From positions 62,001 through 126,000 of the forward strand of contig NZ_QJTD01000005.1 in the NCBI RefSeq assembly GCF_003217215.1: DNA of 64,000 nucleotides, written 5' to 3'. Below, piece by piece: positions 19,401-28,494 of this stretch. Numbering within the stretch: position 1 is the first letter of the stretch; every line of letters begins with the position of its first letter. Source of the stretch: Winogradskyella epiphytica. GTDB taxonomy: Bacteria > Bacteroidota > Bacteroidia > Flavobacteriales > Flavobacteriaceae. Below the pieces are notes generated by a model. That model saw nothing but the letters and a program-made list of their open reading frames with translations, was not told the origin of the DNA and made no database searches. A program made the position numbers and the translations under genes.

Positions 19401-19547
19401 TTAAGACTCTATGTTTCTGGAGAGAATTTATATATTAAGAGTAAGAGAAAAGGTTTAGATCCACAATATAGCTTATCGGGTACACCTTCAGGAATTGATT
19501 ATAACCCTGCAAGAATATTCTCTTTAGGCTTAAATGTTTCGTTTTAA
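16419..19547 (+). CDS. SusC/RagA-type TonB-dependent outer-membrane receptor
   Basis: The 1042-residue protein has a signal peptide (cleavage near FAQ-EK, residues 23/24) and a carboxypeptidase-regulatory-like beta domain at about 27-100 (SGVVSDESGLPLPGVNI). Next come the SusC linker LDEVVVVAFG at 102-111, a plug domain (FIVDGVQYEG, YGSRAANGVVLITTKSG) and a 22-strand barrel ending in phenylalanine. SusC proteins import oligosaccharides or peptides, with a SusD lipoprotein as lid. The partner gene follows after 29 bases. No glycoside hydrolase, peptidase or regulator is attached, so the substrate cannot be read from context. Confidence 0.95.
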   Translation: MKTKFKGILTLLLVFLVQLSFAQEKSVSGVVSDESGLPLPGVNIIIKGTNKGTQTNFDGEYTLTANVGNVLVISYIGLRTEEVRIGSANTYNITLTEDASSLDEVVVVAFGTTSMEAFTGSASVIGEKDLSLRSVTSPVAAIEGKATGVQFTSASGQPGSSPGIVIRGVGTLNGSATPLFIVDGVQYEGSLNTLNQDDIKSFTILKDAASTSLYGSRAANGVVLITTKSGNKGGIKTNISVQTGFVTKGISEYEAIGPHRYYETMWEALRNSSAAGGDPAFASANIYNQLGYNPFNVPNDQIVGVDGRINPNAEVIYKSLDWYDAMERTGLRTNYSVNVAGGGEKHQVFFSASYLDEEGYVVTSDFDRLTARLNADFDASDWLTLGGSANISLSESNGPASAGTSSIVNPFGFAKGLGSIYPVYVNDLNGNLVRDVAGNPIFDDGSGYSEYNIGTRPTNQGRHALQELLLNDEVNRNNTYGLRFYADAEVFKGLNFRVNYSRDIQEGLNKSYENHIIGDGAPGGRYGEDRYRRQVENFNQILTYSTSINDIHNIDITAGHESFDRTYSSISGSAITQVATGIYEFDNFSQPVRVGGSTTNKTLEGYFLRANYNFDNKYYISASARRDASSVFDKKSRWGNFYSIGGSWRVDQENFMENVSFIDKLKLRASYGEVGNDNLGDFFLSQPRYGLTSNAGNPALVWEKIGNADLQWEAVSSWDVALEFTMFNNFLDGSIEYYKKSSSKLLYNLPLPLSIGLDEFPTNIGGLYNAGWEVGLTAHLANKQDFKWDVTLQGSSFKNEITDLPSPFINGSKRWEVGRSRYDYYIYHTAGVDPDNGDQLFYMFEIDDNGDSVPVLDANGNQETTNDYTETERAYTGDSSIPDFLGSISNSMSYKGFSLDFLITYGIGGKILDGGYSSMMHSGSFGRSSHPDILNAWREPGDITDVPRLETGSTGLVVGSSTRFLTDASFWSLKNVNLGYTFDKQLTDALNIDNLRLYVSGENLYIKSKRKGLDPQYSLSGTPSGIDYNPARIFSLGLNVSF

Positions 19548-19576
19548 TTAAAATAACTTCATAAAATACAACAATC

Positions 19577-21220
19577 ATGTTAAGAAGAATAAAAATAACA
19601 CTGTTAGCAGGTATAGCGCTCACTACCCTGTCCTGCTCAGAAGATTTCATGGAAACCAGACCAACAGATGCAATTGCTGCTGGTGATGCTTTAGCCACAG
19701 CAGAAAACATGGCACTAATCCTTAATGGCTTACACAGACTACAGTACGCACAACCACAAACATTAATCCCTGGTGGTGATAGCTATAGATCTGGTAATCA
19801 TTATTGGGTTCCACTAGGAGATAACACCACTGGAGATGTAATTCACACAGCCAGTGCCAATAACCTAGGGTGGCAAACTGAATTAAAATGGACATCTCAC
19901 ACGGTACCTACTTCAACAACTAACGAACAATTATGGTACCAACGCTATCACTTGATTGCTAGTGTTAATGCTATAATTAAAAAGGCAACAGATGGCAGCA
20001 TTCCTTTAGATGCGCAATTGAGAAATATCATAGGTCAAGCTTATACATATAGAGCATTTGCATACCATGATTTGGTAACTCATTATGCGAAAGGCTACTT
20101 AATAGGCAACCCTTCTACAGATCCTGGTGTACCATTGCTATTTTCTTCGGAAGCACCTTTTACAAGTGCACCAAGATCAACTGTACAAGAAATCTATGAT
20201 CAATGTATGGAAGATATCAATTCAGCTATTAGTTACTTCGATGGAGCTGCCCCACGACCAACAGGAAGTGCAGATGCAAAGTCTCAATTAAACATTGACG
20301 TTGCCCAAGGAATTAAAGCACGTATAGCTTTGGCTAAGGGAGATTGGGCCGCAGCAGCTACAGCAGCCGCAGCAGCTCGTCAAAATTACCCATTGATGGG
20401 CGAAAGTGAGTATAAGTCAGGTTTTAATACTACACTCTTATCAGAAGTTATTTGGGGAAGTAATGTTATTCCTACTGAAACAACTTATTTCCGATCACAT
20501 TTTTACTTGCTAAGTAATACGTTTGGAGGAAGTCAAAACAGGAATAACCCCAAAATTATGGACAAGAGGTTATACAATCAAATTCCAGTAACAGATTATA
20601 GAAGAGACTTATTCTTAGCTGATGCACCTAACACCAATTCATCTGCTTCAAACGGTCAAGGAGGTTTTGGAAATGATCCAAATTATACAGATGAAGCAGC
20701 ATTTAACGCAAGAAGAAATGAAATAAGAGAACAGTACGGATTAGCTTCTAACCAAAATTTACATCCTTATATGCATGTCAAGTTTTTAAGTAGCAACCCT
20801 GGAACTACAGATCCAGACGACATCATCTTAATGCGTAGCTCTGAGATGTACTTAATAGAAGCAGAAGCAAAAACTATGTTAAATGATATCACTGGCGCAC
20901 AAGCCGCTTTAACTCCATTAGCAGAAGCTAGAGACTCTGCTTACGATGTTACAGCTTTTAATACTCAAGCGAGTATGCTAGACCATATTAAATTTCAAAG
21001 ACGTTTAGAGCTTTGGGGGGAAGGATTCGGATATACAGACCATATACGTTGGGATGAAGGTATTGATCATGGAGCTGACGGTGGCTCAGGAGCTGCTTCC
21101 ATATTATACCAAAACGGTTACGTACAACCAAAACCATCTGTAAATAGCGATTGGATTTTCAAAATCCCACAAAAAGAAATTGACGCTAACCCGAATTTAA
21201 GTTCGTCAGATCAAAATTAA
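19577..21220 (+). CDS. SusD/RagB-type nutrient-binding outer-membrane lipoprotein
   Basis: The 547-residue protein has a lipoprotein signal (TTLSC, Cys near 20) followed by SEDFMETRPTDA, then SusD helical-repeat segments such as NEQLWYQRYHLIASVNAIIK and RNIIGQAYTYRAFAYHDLVT. A C-terminal region has MRSSEMYLIEAEAKTM and RRLELWGEGFGYTDHIRW, typical of the RagB/SusD family. It caps the SusC barrel encoded just upstream and captures substrate at the cell surface. A strong terminator follows, so the pair is a two-gene operon. Confidence 0.95.
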   Translation: MLRRIKITLLAGIALTTLSCSEDFMETRPTDAIAAGDALATAENMALILNGLHRLQYAQPQTLIPGGDSYRSGNHYWVPLGDNTTGDVIHTASANNLGWQTELKWTSHTVPTSTTNEQLWYQRYHLIASVNAIIKKATDGSIPLDAQLRNIIGQAYTYRAFAYHDLVTHYAKGYLIGNPSTDPGVPLLFSSEAPFTSAPRSTVQEIYDQCMEDINSAISYFDGAAPRPTGSADAKSQLNIDVAQGIKARIALAKGDWAAAATAAAAARQNYPLMGESEYKSGFNTTLLSEVIWGSNVIPTETTYFRSHFYLLSNTFGGSQNRNNPKIMDKRLYNQIPVTDYRRDLFLADAPNTNSSASNGQGGFGNDPNYTDEAAFNARRNEIREQYGLASNQNLHPYMHVKFLSSNPGTTDPDDIILMRSSEMYLIEAEAKTMLNDITGAQAALTPLAEARDSAYDVTAFNTQASMLDHIKFQRRLELWGEGFGYTDHIRWDEGIDHGADGGSGAASILYQNGYVQPKPSVNSDWIFKIPQKEIDANPNLSSSDQN

Positions 21221-21244
21221 TTTTTTAAAAGCATTCTTAAACAC

Positions 21245-21279
21245 AAATCCCTAACGATGACTATCGTTGGGGATTTTTT
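21245..21279 (+). terminator. rho-independent terminator after the first susCD pair
   Basis: A 14-bp stem with one T-G pair (arms AAATCCCTAACGAT and ATCGTTGGGGATTT, loop GACT) runs into TTTTT. It lies 24 bases after the SusD stop codon. Confidence 0.9.
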
Positions 21280-21435
21280 ATATCAGTTATTTTAAAAAAC
21301 AAAGTTTAAATGATTTGTATACCTACAAATTAAATCTGATTCTATACCTTTACAGACAAACTAAGAGAAGAATTTTACACAATATATTTAACCTCATTTA
21401 TAAGTTGTGTAGTAATTTAAAAATTTCAACTACAA

Positions 21436-22170
21436 ATGGAAAAAGAGACAACAATTTTTGGAATAAGAGCTATTATCGAAGCTATTAAATCAGGTGAAAC
21501 TATCGATAAGGTTTTTATGCAGAAAAGCTTGAAAGGTGAACTCTTTCAAGAACTAGAATCTCTTATTCATACTGAAGGTATAAATTCGTCATATGTTCCT
21601 GTTGAAAAACTGAATCGACTAACTAGAGGTAATCATCAAGGTGCTGTCGCACAAATCTCTCCAATTGCCTTTCACGATATTGATGAGTTAGTCATGAGTA
21701 TTATTGAATCAGGTAAGACTCCTTTGTTTCTTTTATTAGATCAATTAAGCGATGTTAGAAACTTTGGGGCAATTGTTAGAACAGCAGAATGTACAGGTGT
21801 GAATGGTATTATCATTCAGAAAAAAGGCGGTGCTCCGATTAATGGAGACACTATAAAAACAAGTGCGGGCGCTATTTTCAAAATGCCGATTTGCAAAGTA
21901 GACCATATTAAAGATGCTGTTTTTCACATGCAGTCATCCGGTATAAGAGTCATTGCGGCTACAGAAAAAGCAGAGAATTATTTATACGACGTGTCTTTTA
22001 AAGAACCTTGCGCGATTATTATGGGATCTGAAGGAAGAGGAATCAACCCTTCAGTATTAAAAGTTGTTGATGATCAAGCAAAGCTCCCTATTCTTGGTGA
22101 AATTGAATCTTTAAATGTTTCTGTCGCTTGTGGCGCATTCTTATATGAAGCTGTAAGACAAAGACAATAA
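21436..22170 (+). CDS. rlmB: 23S rRNA (guanosine-2'-O-)methyltransferase, TrmH/RlmB family
   Basis: The 244-residue SPOUT enzyme has an N-terminal RNA-substrate-binding domain (TTIFGIRAIIEAIKSGETID) and a C-terminal knotted domain with the three TrmH motifs: VRNFGAIVRTAE near 113-124, IIMGSEGRGINP near 195, and LPILGEIESLNVSVACG near 215-235. RlmB methylates G2251 of 23S rRNA in E. coli. Family membership is clear, but the exact target nucleotide is inferred. It is a lone gene lodged between two SusCD operons. Confidence 0.9.
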   Translation: MEKETTIFGIRAIIEAIKSGETIDKVFMQKSLKGELFQELESLIHTEGINSSYVPVEKLNRLTRGNHQGAVAQISPIAFHDIDELVMSIIESGKTPLFLLLDQLSDVRNFGAIVRTAECTGVNGIIIQKKGGAPINGDTIKTSAGAIFKMPICKVDHIKDAVFHMQSSGIRVIAATEKAENYLYDVSFKEPCAIIMGSEGRGINPSVLKVVDDQAKLPILGEIESLNVSVACGAFLYEAVRQRQ

Positions 22171-22663
22171 CACTCCTTCAATCATACTTATTTCCTGCTA
22201 CTCATTGGGTTATTAAACTACAATGAGTCCTACTCACCCACCCTATGTTTACCTTCAAACAGTAGGTTATTACTCTAGCAAAGTAACAGAAATGCTATAT
22301 CGCAGAATGATTTCTATCTGATAAAATTGAATTCCTGCACATTCTAAATTCTAATCCTTTCTAGACTTAAACTTCGCTCTTATTAGATTCCGAAATTGTA
22401 AAATTTACACACGTCCTTAGATTTAACAGGTTCAATATCATATCTCAATCCCTATTGATATAATTATGGCTACTTCATCTTCGTCATCATCTGTTAATTT
22501 AGCTTATAAAAACAGGATACGCTTTTCTTAGTTTAATAGCTACAAACTGATATTTTCATATTTTTTAATCATTTCTAACACATTTATTTCAGCTTTTTGC
22601 ATTTTATCTTTGTCGTTTAACAATTTTTTAAGACTTTAGTAGCATAATCATAAAACCAAATAC
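22171..22663. other. 493-base intergenic region before the second susCD pair
   Basis: No reading frame with recognisable content is visible on either strand. It contains a perfect 8-bp inverted repeat (ACTCATTG and CAATGAGT, 22200-22228, 13-base loop) shortly after the rlmB stop, without a T-run. It also contains a -7 promoter element at 22605-22612 that serves the next gene. I saw no tRNA-like cloverleaf. The stretch could hold a small RNA, but nothing positive supports that. Confidence 0.5.
22605..22612 (+). promoter_or_regulatory. -7 promoter element of the second susCD operon
   Basis: TATCTTTG is a perfect match to TAnnTTTG and lies 51 bases before the ATG. No TTG is seen at the ideal -33 spacing, only a T-rich stretch. 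Confidence 0.6.
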
Positions 22664-25600
22664 ATGAAAACAAAGCGTAAAGGCATTCTAACGTTTTTAC
22701 TAGCGTTAGTTGTGCAACTCTCATTCGCACAAGAGAAAACAATTACAGGAACTGTCCAAGATCAATCCGGTCTTCCACTTCCAGGCGTGACAGTATTAGT
22801 AAAGGGAACTACAAATGGAACGCAAACCGATTTTGATGGAATTTTTAGCCTCAATGTTAATGTAGGCGAGACCATCTCTTTCAGTTATATCGGTTTTAAA
22901 ACACAAGAAGTGATTGTTGGTAACGCCGACACAATCAACATTCAATTAGTAGAAGATGCATCTGCCCTAGATGAAGTAGTGGTGACAGCCCTTGGTATAA
23001 AAAGGGAAAAGAAAAGTTTAGGTTACGCTACCCAAGAAGTTAAAGGAGACGCTGTATCTAATGTTAAAAGTTCAAATTTTGTAAATTCATTATCAGGTAA
23101 GGTCGCTGGTTTAGATATTAAAACATCTGGTACTTTAGGCGGCTCTACCAACGTAGTCATTAGAGGTAACAACTCTATTGCAGGTAACAACCAAGCCTTG
23201 TTCGTGATCGATGGTGTACCTGTTGACAATAGCAATTCTAATTCAGCAGATCAAAAATCCGGTAGAGGTGGTTATGATTATGGAAATGCTGCTTCAGATA
23301 TCAACCCGGATGACATAGCTTCTATAAACGTATTAAAAGGTGCAGCTGCTACAGCACTTTATGGTTCACGTGCTTCTAATGGTGTCGTAATGATTACCAC
23401 AAAAAAGGGTACAGCTAGAAAAGGTCTTGGTATCACTGTAAGCTCTAGTGTAACTCTAGGGACTGCAGACTCATCAACATTACCTGTTTATCAGAAAAAG
23501 TATGGTGCAGGATATGGTCCTTATTACGGCCCTAACGAAGATTCGTACTTTAACGAAGCAGACATCAACGGAGACGGCATTCCAGATTTAACTACACCGT
23601 TTACAGAAGACGCATCTTATGGTGCAGCCTTTGATCCAAACTTAATGGTCTATCAATGGACATCGATTTATCCTCAGTTAGACACCTATCAAGAAGCAAC
23701 TCCTTGGATAGCTGGTAAAAATGACCCGAATACAATCTACAAAGCATCGACTACAACAGTAAATTCTGTATCATTAGACGGTGGAACCGATGAAAGTACT
23801 TTTAGGTTAGGTTTTACTAACTTATTACAAGAAGGTAATTTACCTAATAGTGAGATCAAAAGAAACACAGTTAACTTTTCTGGATCTCATGATTTAAGTG
23901 ATAAGGTTACCGTGTCAACGACATTCAACTTCATTAAAACTGATGGTAAAGGACGTTATGGAACTGGTTATAGTTCAGGAAACGTTATGCAACAGTTTAG
24001 ACAATGGTTTCAAACAAATGTGGATTTCCAAGAACAAAAAGAAGCCTATTTTGCTACAGGTGAAAACATTACATGGAATCCAAATGGACCAGACAACTTA
24101 AGTCCTATCTACTCAGACAACCCATATTGGACATTTTATGAAAATTACGAGACTGATACTCGTTCTAGATACTTTGGTAACTTCGCTCTAGACTATGAAA
24201 TTACAGATTGGTTAAATGTGATGGGAAGATTTTCTTTTGACAGCTACAGTGAGTTACAAGAGGAAAGAGTAAACGTTGGTAGTGCTGATGTATCAGCCTA
24301 TTCAAGATTCAATAATAATGTTGGAGAATACAATTATGATTTAATGTTTAATTTCAATAAAGATTTATCTGACAAGTTAAACTTAGAGGGTAATATTGGT
24401 TTTAACATTAGACAAAACAAGTACAACAGCATTTATGCTAGAACTAATGGTGGATTAAACTTAGCAGGTCTTTACGCCTTATCTAATAGTGTAAGCCCAA
24501 TAAACGCTCCAACAGAATACGACGCAACTACTATGGTTGATGGTCAATACATAAGAGCAAGCTTAGGTTATGACAATTTTGCCTACTTAGAGGGTTCTTA
24601 TAGAACTGACCGTTCTTCGACCCTTCCAAAAGACAATAATAGATATGGTTATTTCTCTGTATCTGGAAGTTTATTATTCTCTCAATTCATAGAAGCAAAC
24701 TGGTTATCATTTGGTAAATTAAGAGCTAATTATGCTGAAGTTGGTAATGACACTAATCCATATAGAGTTTTCAAGACATTTGGTATTGGAACACCATATA
24801 ATGGCACTGGAGTTGCTACAAACCCTAACGCTTTAGCTAATGCAGAATTACTACCAGAAAGACAGGAAAGTTTTGAAATAGGTTTAGAGATGCAATTTGC
24901 AGATAGACGTGTAGGTTTTGATGTGTCTTATTATAACACTCAAAACATTAACCAAATTACAAGTATTCCATTATCTAATTCAACAGGTTATACATCTGCA
25001 CTTTATAACGCAGGAACAATCGAAAATAAGGGTGTGGAAGTACAATTAAACCTAACTCCAATTAAAACCGATGATTTTCAATGGGATATCACTACAAACT
25101 GGTCTAAAAACGAAAGTTTAGTTGTTGAATTATTAAATGGTATCGACAACTTACAATTAGCATCTTTACAAGGAGGAATTTCTATCAATGCAACACCTGG
25201 TCAGCCATATGGAACTATTAGAGGTACTGATTTCGTTTATACAAACGGACAAAGAACTATTAATTCTAGCGGTTATTACGAAAGAACTGGTACCAACAAT
25301 AATGTTATTGGTGATATTAACCCTGATTGGAAAGGTGGTGTATACAACAACTTTAAATATAAAAACTTTAACTTTGGATTCTTAATTGACATTCAAAAAG
25401 GTGGTGATGTATTCTCTTTAGATACATGGTACGGTTATGCAACAGGTCTATATGACTTCACTGCAGGATCTAATGACTTAGGTAACCCAGTAAGAAACCC
25501 TGTTGTAGGTACTCCTGGCAACTATGCAGCAAACAGTGGTGGTGTTATTTTAGATGGTGTTCAAGCGGATGGAACTCCTAACAACGTTAGAGCTAGCGCA

Positions 25601-25903
25601 ACCACTTACGCTAACCCATGGGGATATGTAAGAACTCCTAATGCAGCTCACGTTTATGATGCAGGTTATGTAAAATTACGTGAAGCTAGTTTAACGTATA
25701 ACTTTGATTCTAAAATTTTAGATAAAATTCCATTTACAGGAGCTTCAATCTCATTAATTGGAAGAAACTTATGGATTATTGACAAGAGCACTCCATACGC
25801 TGATCCTGAAGCAGGTTTAAGTTCTGGTAATGTTCAAGGATATCAATCAGGTTCATACCCTTCAATAAGAGAAATAGGAGCAAGTATTAAACTACAGTTT
25901 TAA
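22664..25903 (+). CDS. SusC/RagA-type TonB-dependent outer-membrane receptor
   Basis: The 1079-residue receptor has a signal peptide to about residue 23 and a regulatory-like beta domain at 27-100 (TGTVQDQSGLPLPGVTV). These are followed by the linker LDEVVVTALG at 102-111, a plug (NQALFVIDGVPVDNSNSNS, YGSRASNGVVMITTKKG) and a barrel ending KLQF. Its first 110 residues are very close to the SusC at 16419, also at DNA level, while the barrels differ, so the two are paralogues with different cargo. An internal segment with DINGDGIPD resembles a calcium-binding loop. The partner SusD follows after 13 bases. Confidence 0.95.
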   Translation: MKTKRKGILTFLLALVVQLSFAQEKTITGTVQDQSGLPLPGVTVLVKGTTNGTQTDFDGIFSLNVNVGETISFSYIGFKTQEVIVGNADTINIQLVEDASALDEVVVTALGIKREKKSLGYATQEVKGDAVSNVKSSNFVNSLSGKVAGLDIKTSGTLGGSTNVVIRGNNSIAGNNQALFVIDGVPVDNSNSNSADQKSGRGGYDYGNAASDINPDDIASINVLKGAAATALYGSRASNGVVMITTKKGTARKGLGITVSSSVTLGTADSSTLPVYQKKYGAGYGPYYGPNEDSYFNEADINGDGIPDLTTPFTEDASYGAAFDPNLMVYQWTSIYPQLDTYQEATPWIAGKNDPNTIYKASTTTVNSVSLDGGTDESTFRLGFTNLLQEGNLPNSEIKRNTVNFSGSHDLSDKVTVSTTFNFIKTDGKGRYGTGYSSGNVMQQFRQWFQTNVDFQEQKEAYFATGENITWNPNGPDNLSPIYSDNPYWTFYENYETDTRSRYFGNFALDYEITDWLNVMGRFSFDSYSELQEERVNVGSADVSAYSRFNNNVGEYNYDLMFNFNKDLSDKLNLEGNIGFNIRQNKYNSIYARTNGGLNLAGLYALSNSVSPINAPTEYDATTMVDGQYIRASLGYDNFAYLEGSYRTDRSSTLPKDNNRYGYFSVSGSLLFSQFIEANWLSFGKLRANYAEVGNDTNPYRVFKTFGIGTPYNGTGVATNPNALANAELLPERQESFEIGLEMQFADRRVGFDVSYYNTQNINQITSIPLSNSTGYTSALYNAGTIENKGVEVQLNLTPIKTDDFQWDITTNWSKNESLVVELLNGIDNLQLASLQGGISINATPGQPYGTIRGTDFVYTNGQRTINSSGYYERTGTNNNVIGDINPDWKGGVYNNFKYKNFNFGFLIDIQKGGDVFSLDTWYGYATGLYDFTAGSNDLGNPVRNPVVGTPGNYAANSGGVILDGVQADGTPNNVRASATTYANPWGYVRTPNAAHVYDAGYVKLREASLTYNFDSKILDKIPFTGASISLIGRNLWIIDKSTPYADPEAGLSSGNVQGYQSGSYPSIREIGASIKLQF

Positions 25904-25916
25904 AAAAAAAATAATT

Positions 25917-27353
25917 ATGAAAAAAATAATATTAACCGTTTTTACTCTCGTAGCCTTAGTGTCCTGTCAGTCTGACCAGGCCTACGAAGATTTAAATAAG
26001 GATCCAAAAAATCCAACTGAAGTACAAGCTGAATTTTTATTCAATTCAGCCACGAAGAGTTTGTTCGATCAAATGACTAGCACGAATGTAAACAATAACG
26101 TTTTTAGAATGTTAGGGCAACACTGGACAGAAACAACTTATACCGATGAGGCAAATTTCGACTTAAATGGTAGAAATATTACTCAAAACCATTGGTCAGA
26201 GTTATATAGAGACGTTCTTTTAGACCTAAAAACAGCACGAGAAAACACGAACTCCGATGTTGAGTTAACTCAAGCTGAAAAGGACTCTAGAAATGCTCAA
26301 ATTGAAGTTCTTATGGTATACACTTGGTCTCATTTAGTTGAAACTTTTGGAGATATTCCATATACTCAAGCATTAAACCCTACAGAATATGTTTTACCTG
26401 AGTATGATGATGCAGCGACAATCTATACAGATTTATTATCACGTTTAACTACAGCCATCCCTGATCTTAATGGTTCAGGGTTTGGTTCCGCAGATCCGAT
26501 ATATGGAGGTGAGTCAGATAATTGGAAAAAGTTTGCGAACTCGCTACTCTTAAGAATGGGAATTAGAATTGCTGACGCTCCTGGATTATCATCAGAAGCT
26601 CAAGCAGCTGTAACAACTGCTGTTAATGGTGGGGTGTTCACATCAAATGCAGATAACGCATCTTTAATGTATTCTAGCACTACTCCAAATACAAATCCAG
26701 TTTGGGTTGATTTAGTGCAATCTGGTCGTTCTGATTTTATTGCTGCTAATACTTTAGTGGACATAATGAATGATTTAGATGATCCAAGAAGACCTTACTA
26801 CTTTGATCAAAATCTTGGTAGTGGTGTTTATGTTGGAGGACCTTATGGAGACAATAATAGTTTCAGTAGTTACACTCACGTAGGTGAAAGAATGTTAGAC
26901 CCAACTAATCCTGCATCTTTAATAGATTTTTCTGAGGTATCATTTTATTTAGCTGACGCGGCTGAGCGTTCTTTATCTGGAACACCAGCAATGGCTGAAG
27001 GTTTTTATAATGACGCCATTACAGCTTCCTTTAATGATTGGGGAGTCCCTGATGTTGCAAGTTACTTAGCACAATCTGATGTAAATTACGCAACTGCCCC
27101 AGGTACTTGGAAGGAGAAAATTGGAAAACAATTTTGGTTAGCTATGTATAACAGAGGTTACGAAGCTTGGACTGCATGGAGAACTTATGATGTACCAACG
27201 CTTAACTTACCTGCAGGATCTGGACTTCCAGTTCCTACAAGATATACATACCCTGTAAATGAGCAAAACCTTAATGAGGCTAATTGGTCAGCAGCATCAG
27301 CAGCAATTGGTGGTGACGAGCAAACGACTAAATTATTCTGGGATGTTAACTAA
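25917..27353 (+). CDS. SusD-like outer-membrane lipoprotein (SusD-like_2 type)
   Basis: The 478-residue protein has a lipoprotein signal (VALVSC, Cys near 18) followed by QSDQAYEDLNKDPKNPTEVQ. The family-typical blocks are MLGQHWTETTYTDEANFDL, VLMVYTWSHLVETFGDIPYT and NWKKFANSLLLRMGIRIADA, then WLAMYNRGYEAWTAWRTYD near the C-terminus. These mark the SusD-like subgroup often paired with TonB receptors for peptides or non-starch cargo. It forms the lid of the SusC encoded 13 bases upstream. Confidence 0.92.
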   Translation: MKKIILTVFTLVALVSCQSDQAYEDLNKDPKNPTEVQAEFLFNSATKSLFDQMTSTNVNNNVFRMLGQHWTETTYTDEANFDLNGRNITQNHWSELYRDVLLDLKTARENTNSDVELTQAEKDSRNAQIEVLMVYTWSHLVETFGDIPYTQALNPTEYVLPEYDDAATIYTDLLSRLTTAIPDLNGSGFGSADPIYGGESDNWKKFANSLLLRMGIRIADAPGLSSEAQAAVTTAVNGGVFTSNADNASLMYSSTTPNTNPVWVDLVQSGRSDFIAANTLVDIMNDLDDPRRPYYFDQNLGSGVYVGGPYGDNNSFSSYTHVGERMLDPTNPASLIDFSEVSFYLADAAERSLSGTPAMAEGFYNDAITASFNDWGVPDVASYLAQSDVNYATAPGTWKEKIGKQFWLAMYNRGYEAWTAWRTYDVPTLNLPAGSGLPVPTRYTYPVNEQNLNEANWSAASAAIGGDEQTTKLFWDVN

Positions 27354-27375
27354 ATAAACCATAGTTAGTTCTATT

Positions 27376-27415
27376 AAAAACCTCTTAAGCTTAAGAACTT
27401 AAGAGGTTTTTTTTA
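27376..27415 (+). terminator. rho-independent terminator after the second susCD pair
   Basis: Arms AAAAACCTCTTAAG (27376-27389) and CTTAAGAGGTTTTT (27398-27411) form a 14-bp perfect stem with an 8-base loop, followed by a T-run. It lies 22 bases after the SusD stop. Confidence 0.92.
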
Positions 27416-27566
27416 TAGACTTTATGTTCTTTTTATAACTAGCCTTTATTTGATAAAAGTTTATAATATACTATTAAGTATAACAACGAATGTTGTTTAA
27501 CTCACTATATTAGGATTTATAGGCCTCAACTCAAAATATAATCATAACCTACTTTATTATTATTAA

Positions 27567-28367
27567 TTATTCTTCAGACTTTTTATAAATATAATTAATG
27601 TTAGTAGCTGAATTCCTAAACGTATCCGTTTCTGTAAGACTATCTCTTTCTACTTCAGTTTCAATTTGAACTTCAGGCTCTGGTTCAAATTCAATAAAAT
27701 TTCCATTTTCGTCAAAATGACGCATAAACTCATCTTCTTCTTCATTATACTCTGGCTCTTCCCATTTATAACGTTCAGGCTTCATGACTTGTTTTCTAAA
27801 TATCAAAGCAAAAATTAAACCTGTGATCATTCCGCTTAAATGTCCTTGCCATGACATTCCTGTCTTGATTGGAAACACATACCAAATCATACTTCCATAA
27901 AGAAAAATGACTAATAAAGACAAAGCGATTAGCCTATAATGTTTTGCAAAAATCCCTTTGAAGAACATAAAACTCACTAAAACATAAACTAGACCACTCG
28001 CACCAATATGATTCCCTGTGTTCGCAATAAGCCAAGTTAAAAAGCCTGATAGTAGAATACCAAAACCTAAGACTTTCCATGCAATCTTATTATAAAAGTA
28101 AAATAAGGCTAAGCACAGTACGAATAAGGGTATAGAATTATTATAAATATGATTAATATCGCCATGAAGAAAAGGACTGGTTACAATTCCAATTAATCCC
28201 TCAATTTTTTGTGGCCGAATTCCATAGGCTTTAATTCCACTATCTATCCTGACTTGATACCAAAACACCAACCAAATGGAGAATAGAATCAGTAATGGGT
28301 AGACAATAATGCTATTAGAATATTTAAATTGTTGTGAATTGGACATACTCAAATTTACAGAAACCAT
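27567..28367 (-). CDS. rhomboid-family intramembrane serine protease
   Basis: The 266-residue protein has about six hydrophobic spans. The catalytic serine is in GASGLVYVL (Ser124), its histidine in GHLSGMITGL (His176), and the N-terminal asparagine/histidine region in HGDINHIYNNS (about 68-77). A cytoplasmic acidic tail with EPEYNEEEDEFMRHFDENGN follows. Rhomboids cleave transmembrane substrates within the bilayer. An ATG seven codons downstream (28346) is an alternative start. The substrate is unknown; the gene is monocistronic and divergent from rarA. Confidence 0.9.
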   Translation of the reverse strand: MVSVNLSMSNSQQFKYSNSIIVYPLLILFSIWLVFWYQVRIDSGIKAYGIRPQKIEGLIGIVTSPFLHGDINHIYNNSIPLFVLCLALFYFYNKIAWKVLGFGILLSGFLTWLIANTGNHIGASGLVYVLVSFMFFKGIFAKHYRLIALSLLVIFLYGSMIWYVFPIKTGMSWQGHLSGMITGLIFALIFRKQVMKPERYKWEEPEYNEEEDEFMRHFDENGNFIEFEPEPEVQIETEVERDSLTETDTFRNSATNINYIYKKSEE

Positions 28368-28482
28368 TTCAAAAGTGAATCCAAATTAGGATTGTCTGTA
28401 ATAATGGCAGTATAGGAATTTTGAACGCCCTTATTTTAAGATGAAATTCACTAATAAATGAATTCATCACAAAAGCATTTTG

Positions 28483-28490
28483 TAATTTTG
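28483..28490 (+). promoter_or_regulatory. -7 promoter element of rarA, possibly giving a leaderless mRNA
   Basis: TAATTTTG matches TAnnTTTG perfectly, and its last base is only 4 bases before the rarA ATG. With the usual distance from the -7 box to the start site, transcription would begin at or next to the A of ATG. There is no good TTG at -33. Confidence 0.55.
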
Positions 28491-28494
28491 AAAC

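Noticed and set aside
21267-21488. 73-codon frame overlapping the start of the rlmB gene
   Set aside because: It begins in the terminator of the preceding operon and runs into rlmB in another frame; the product is AT-driven and not protein-like.
22200-22228. 8-bp inverted repeat after rlmB as a terminator
   Set aside because: The loop is long (13 bases) and no T-run follows; it is noted only as part of the intergenic region.
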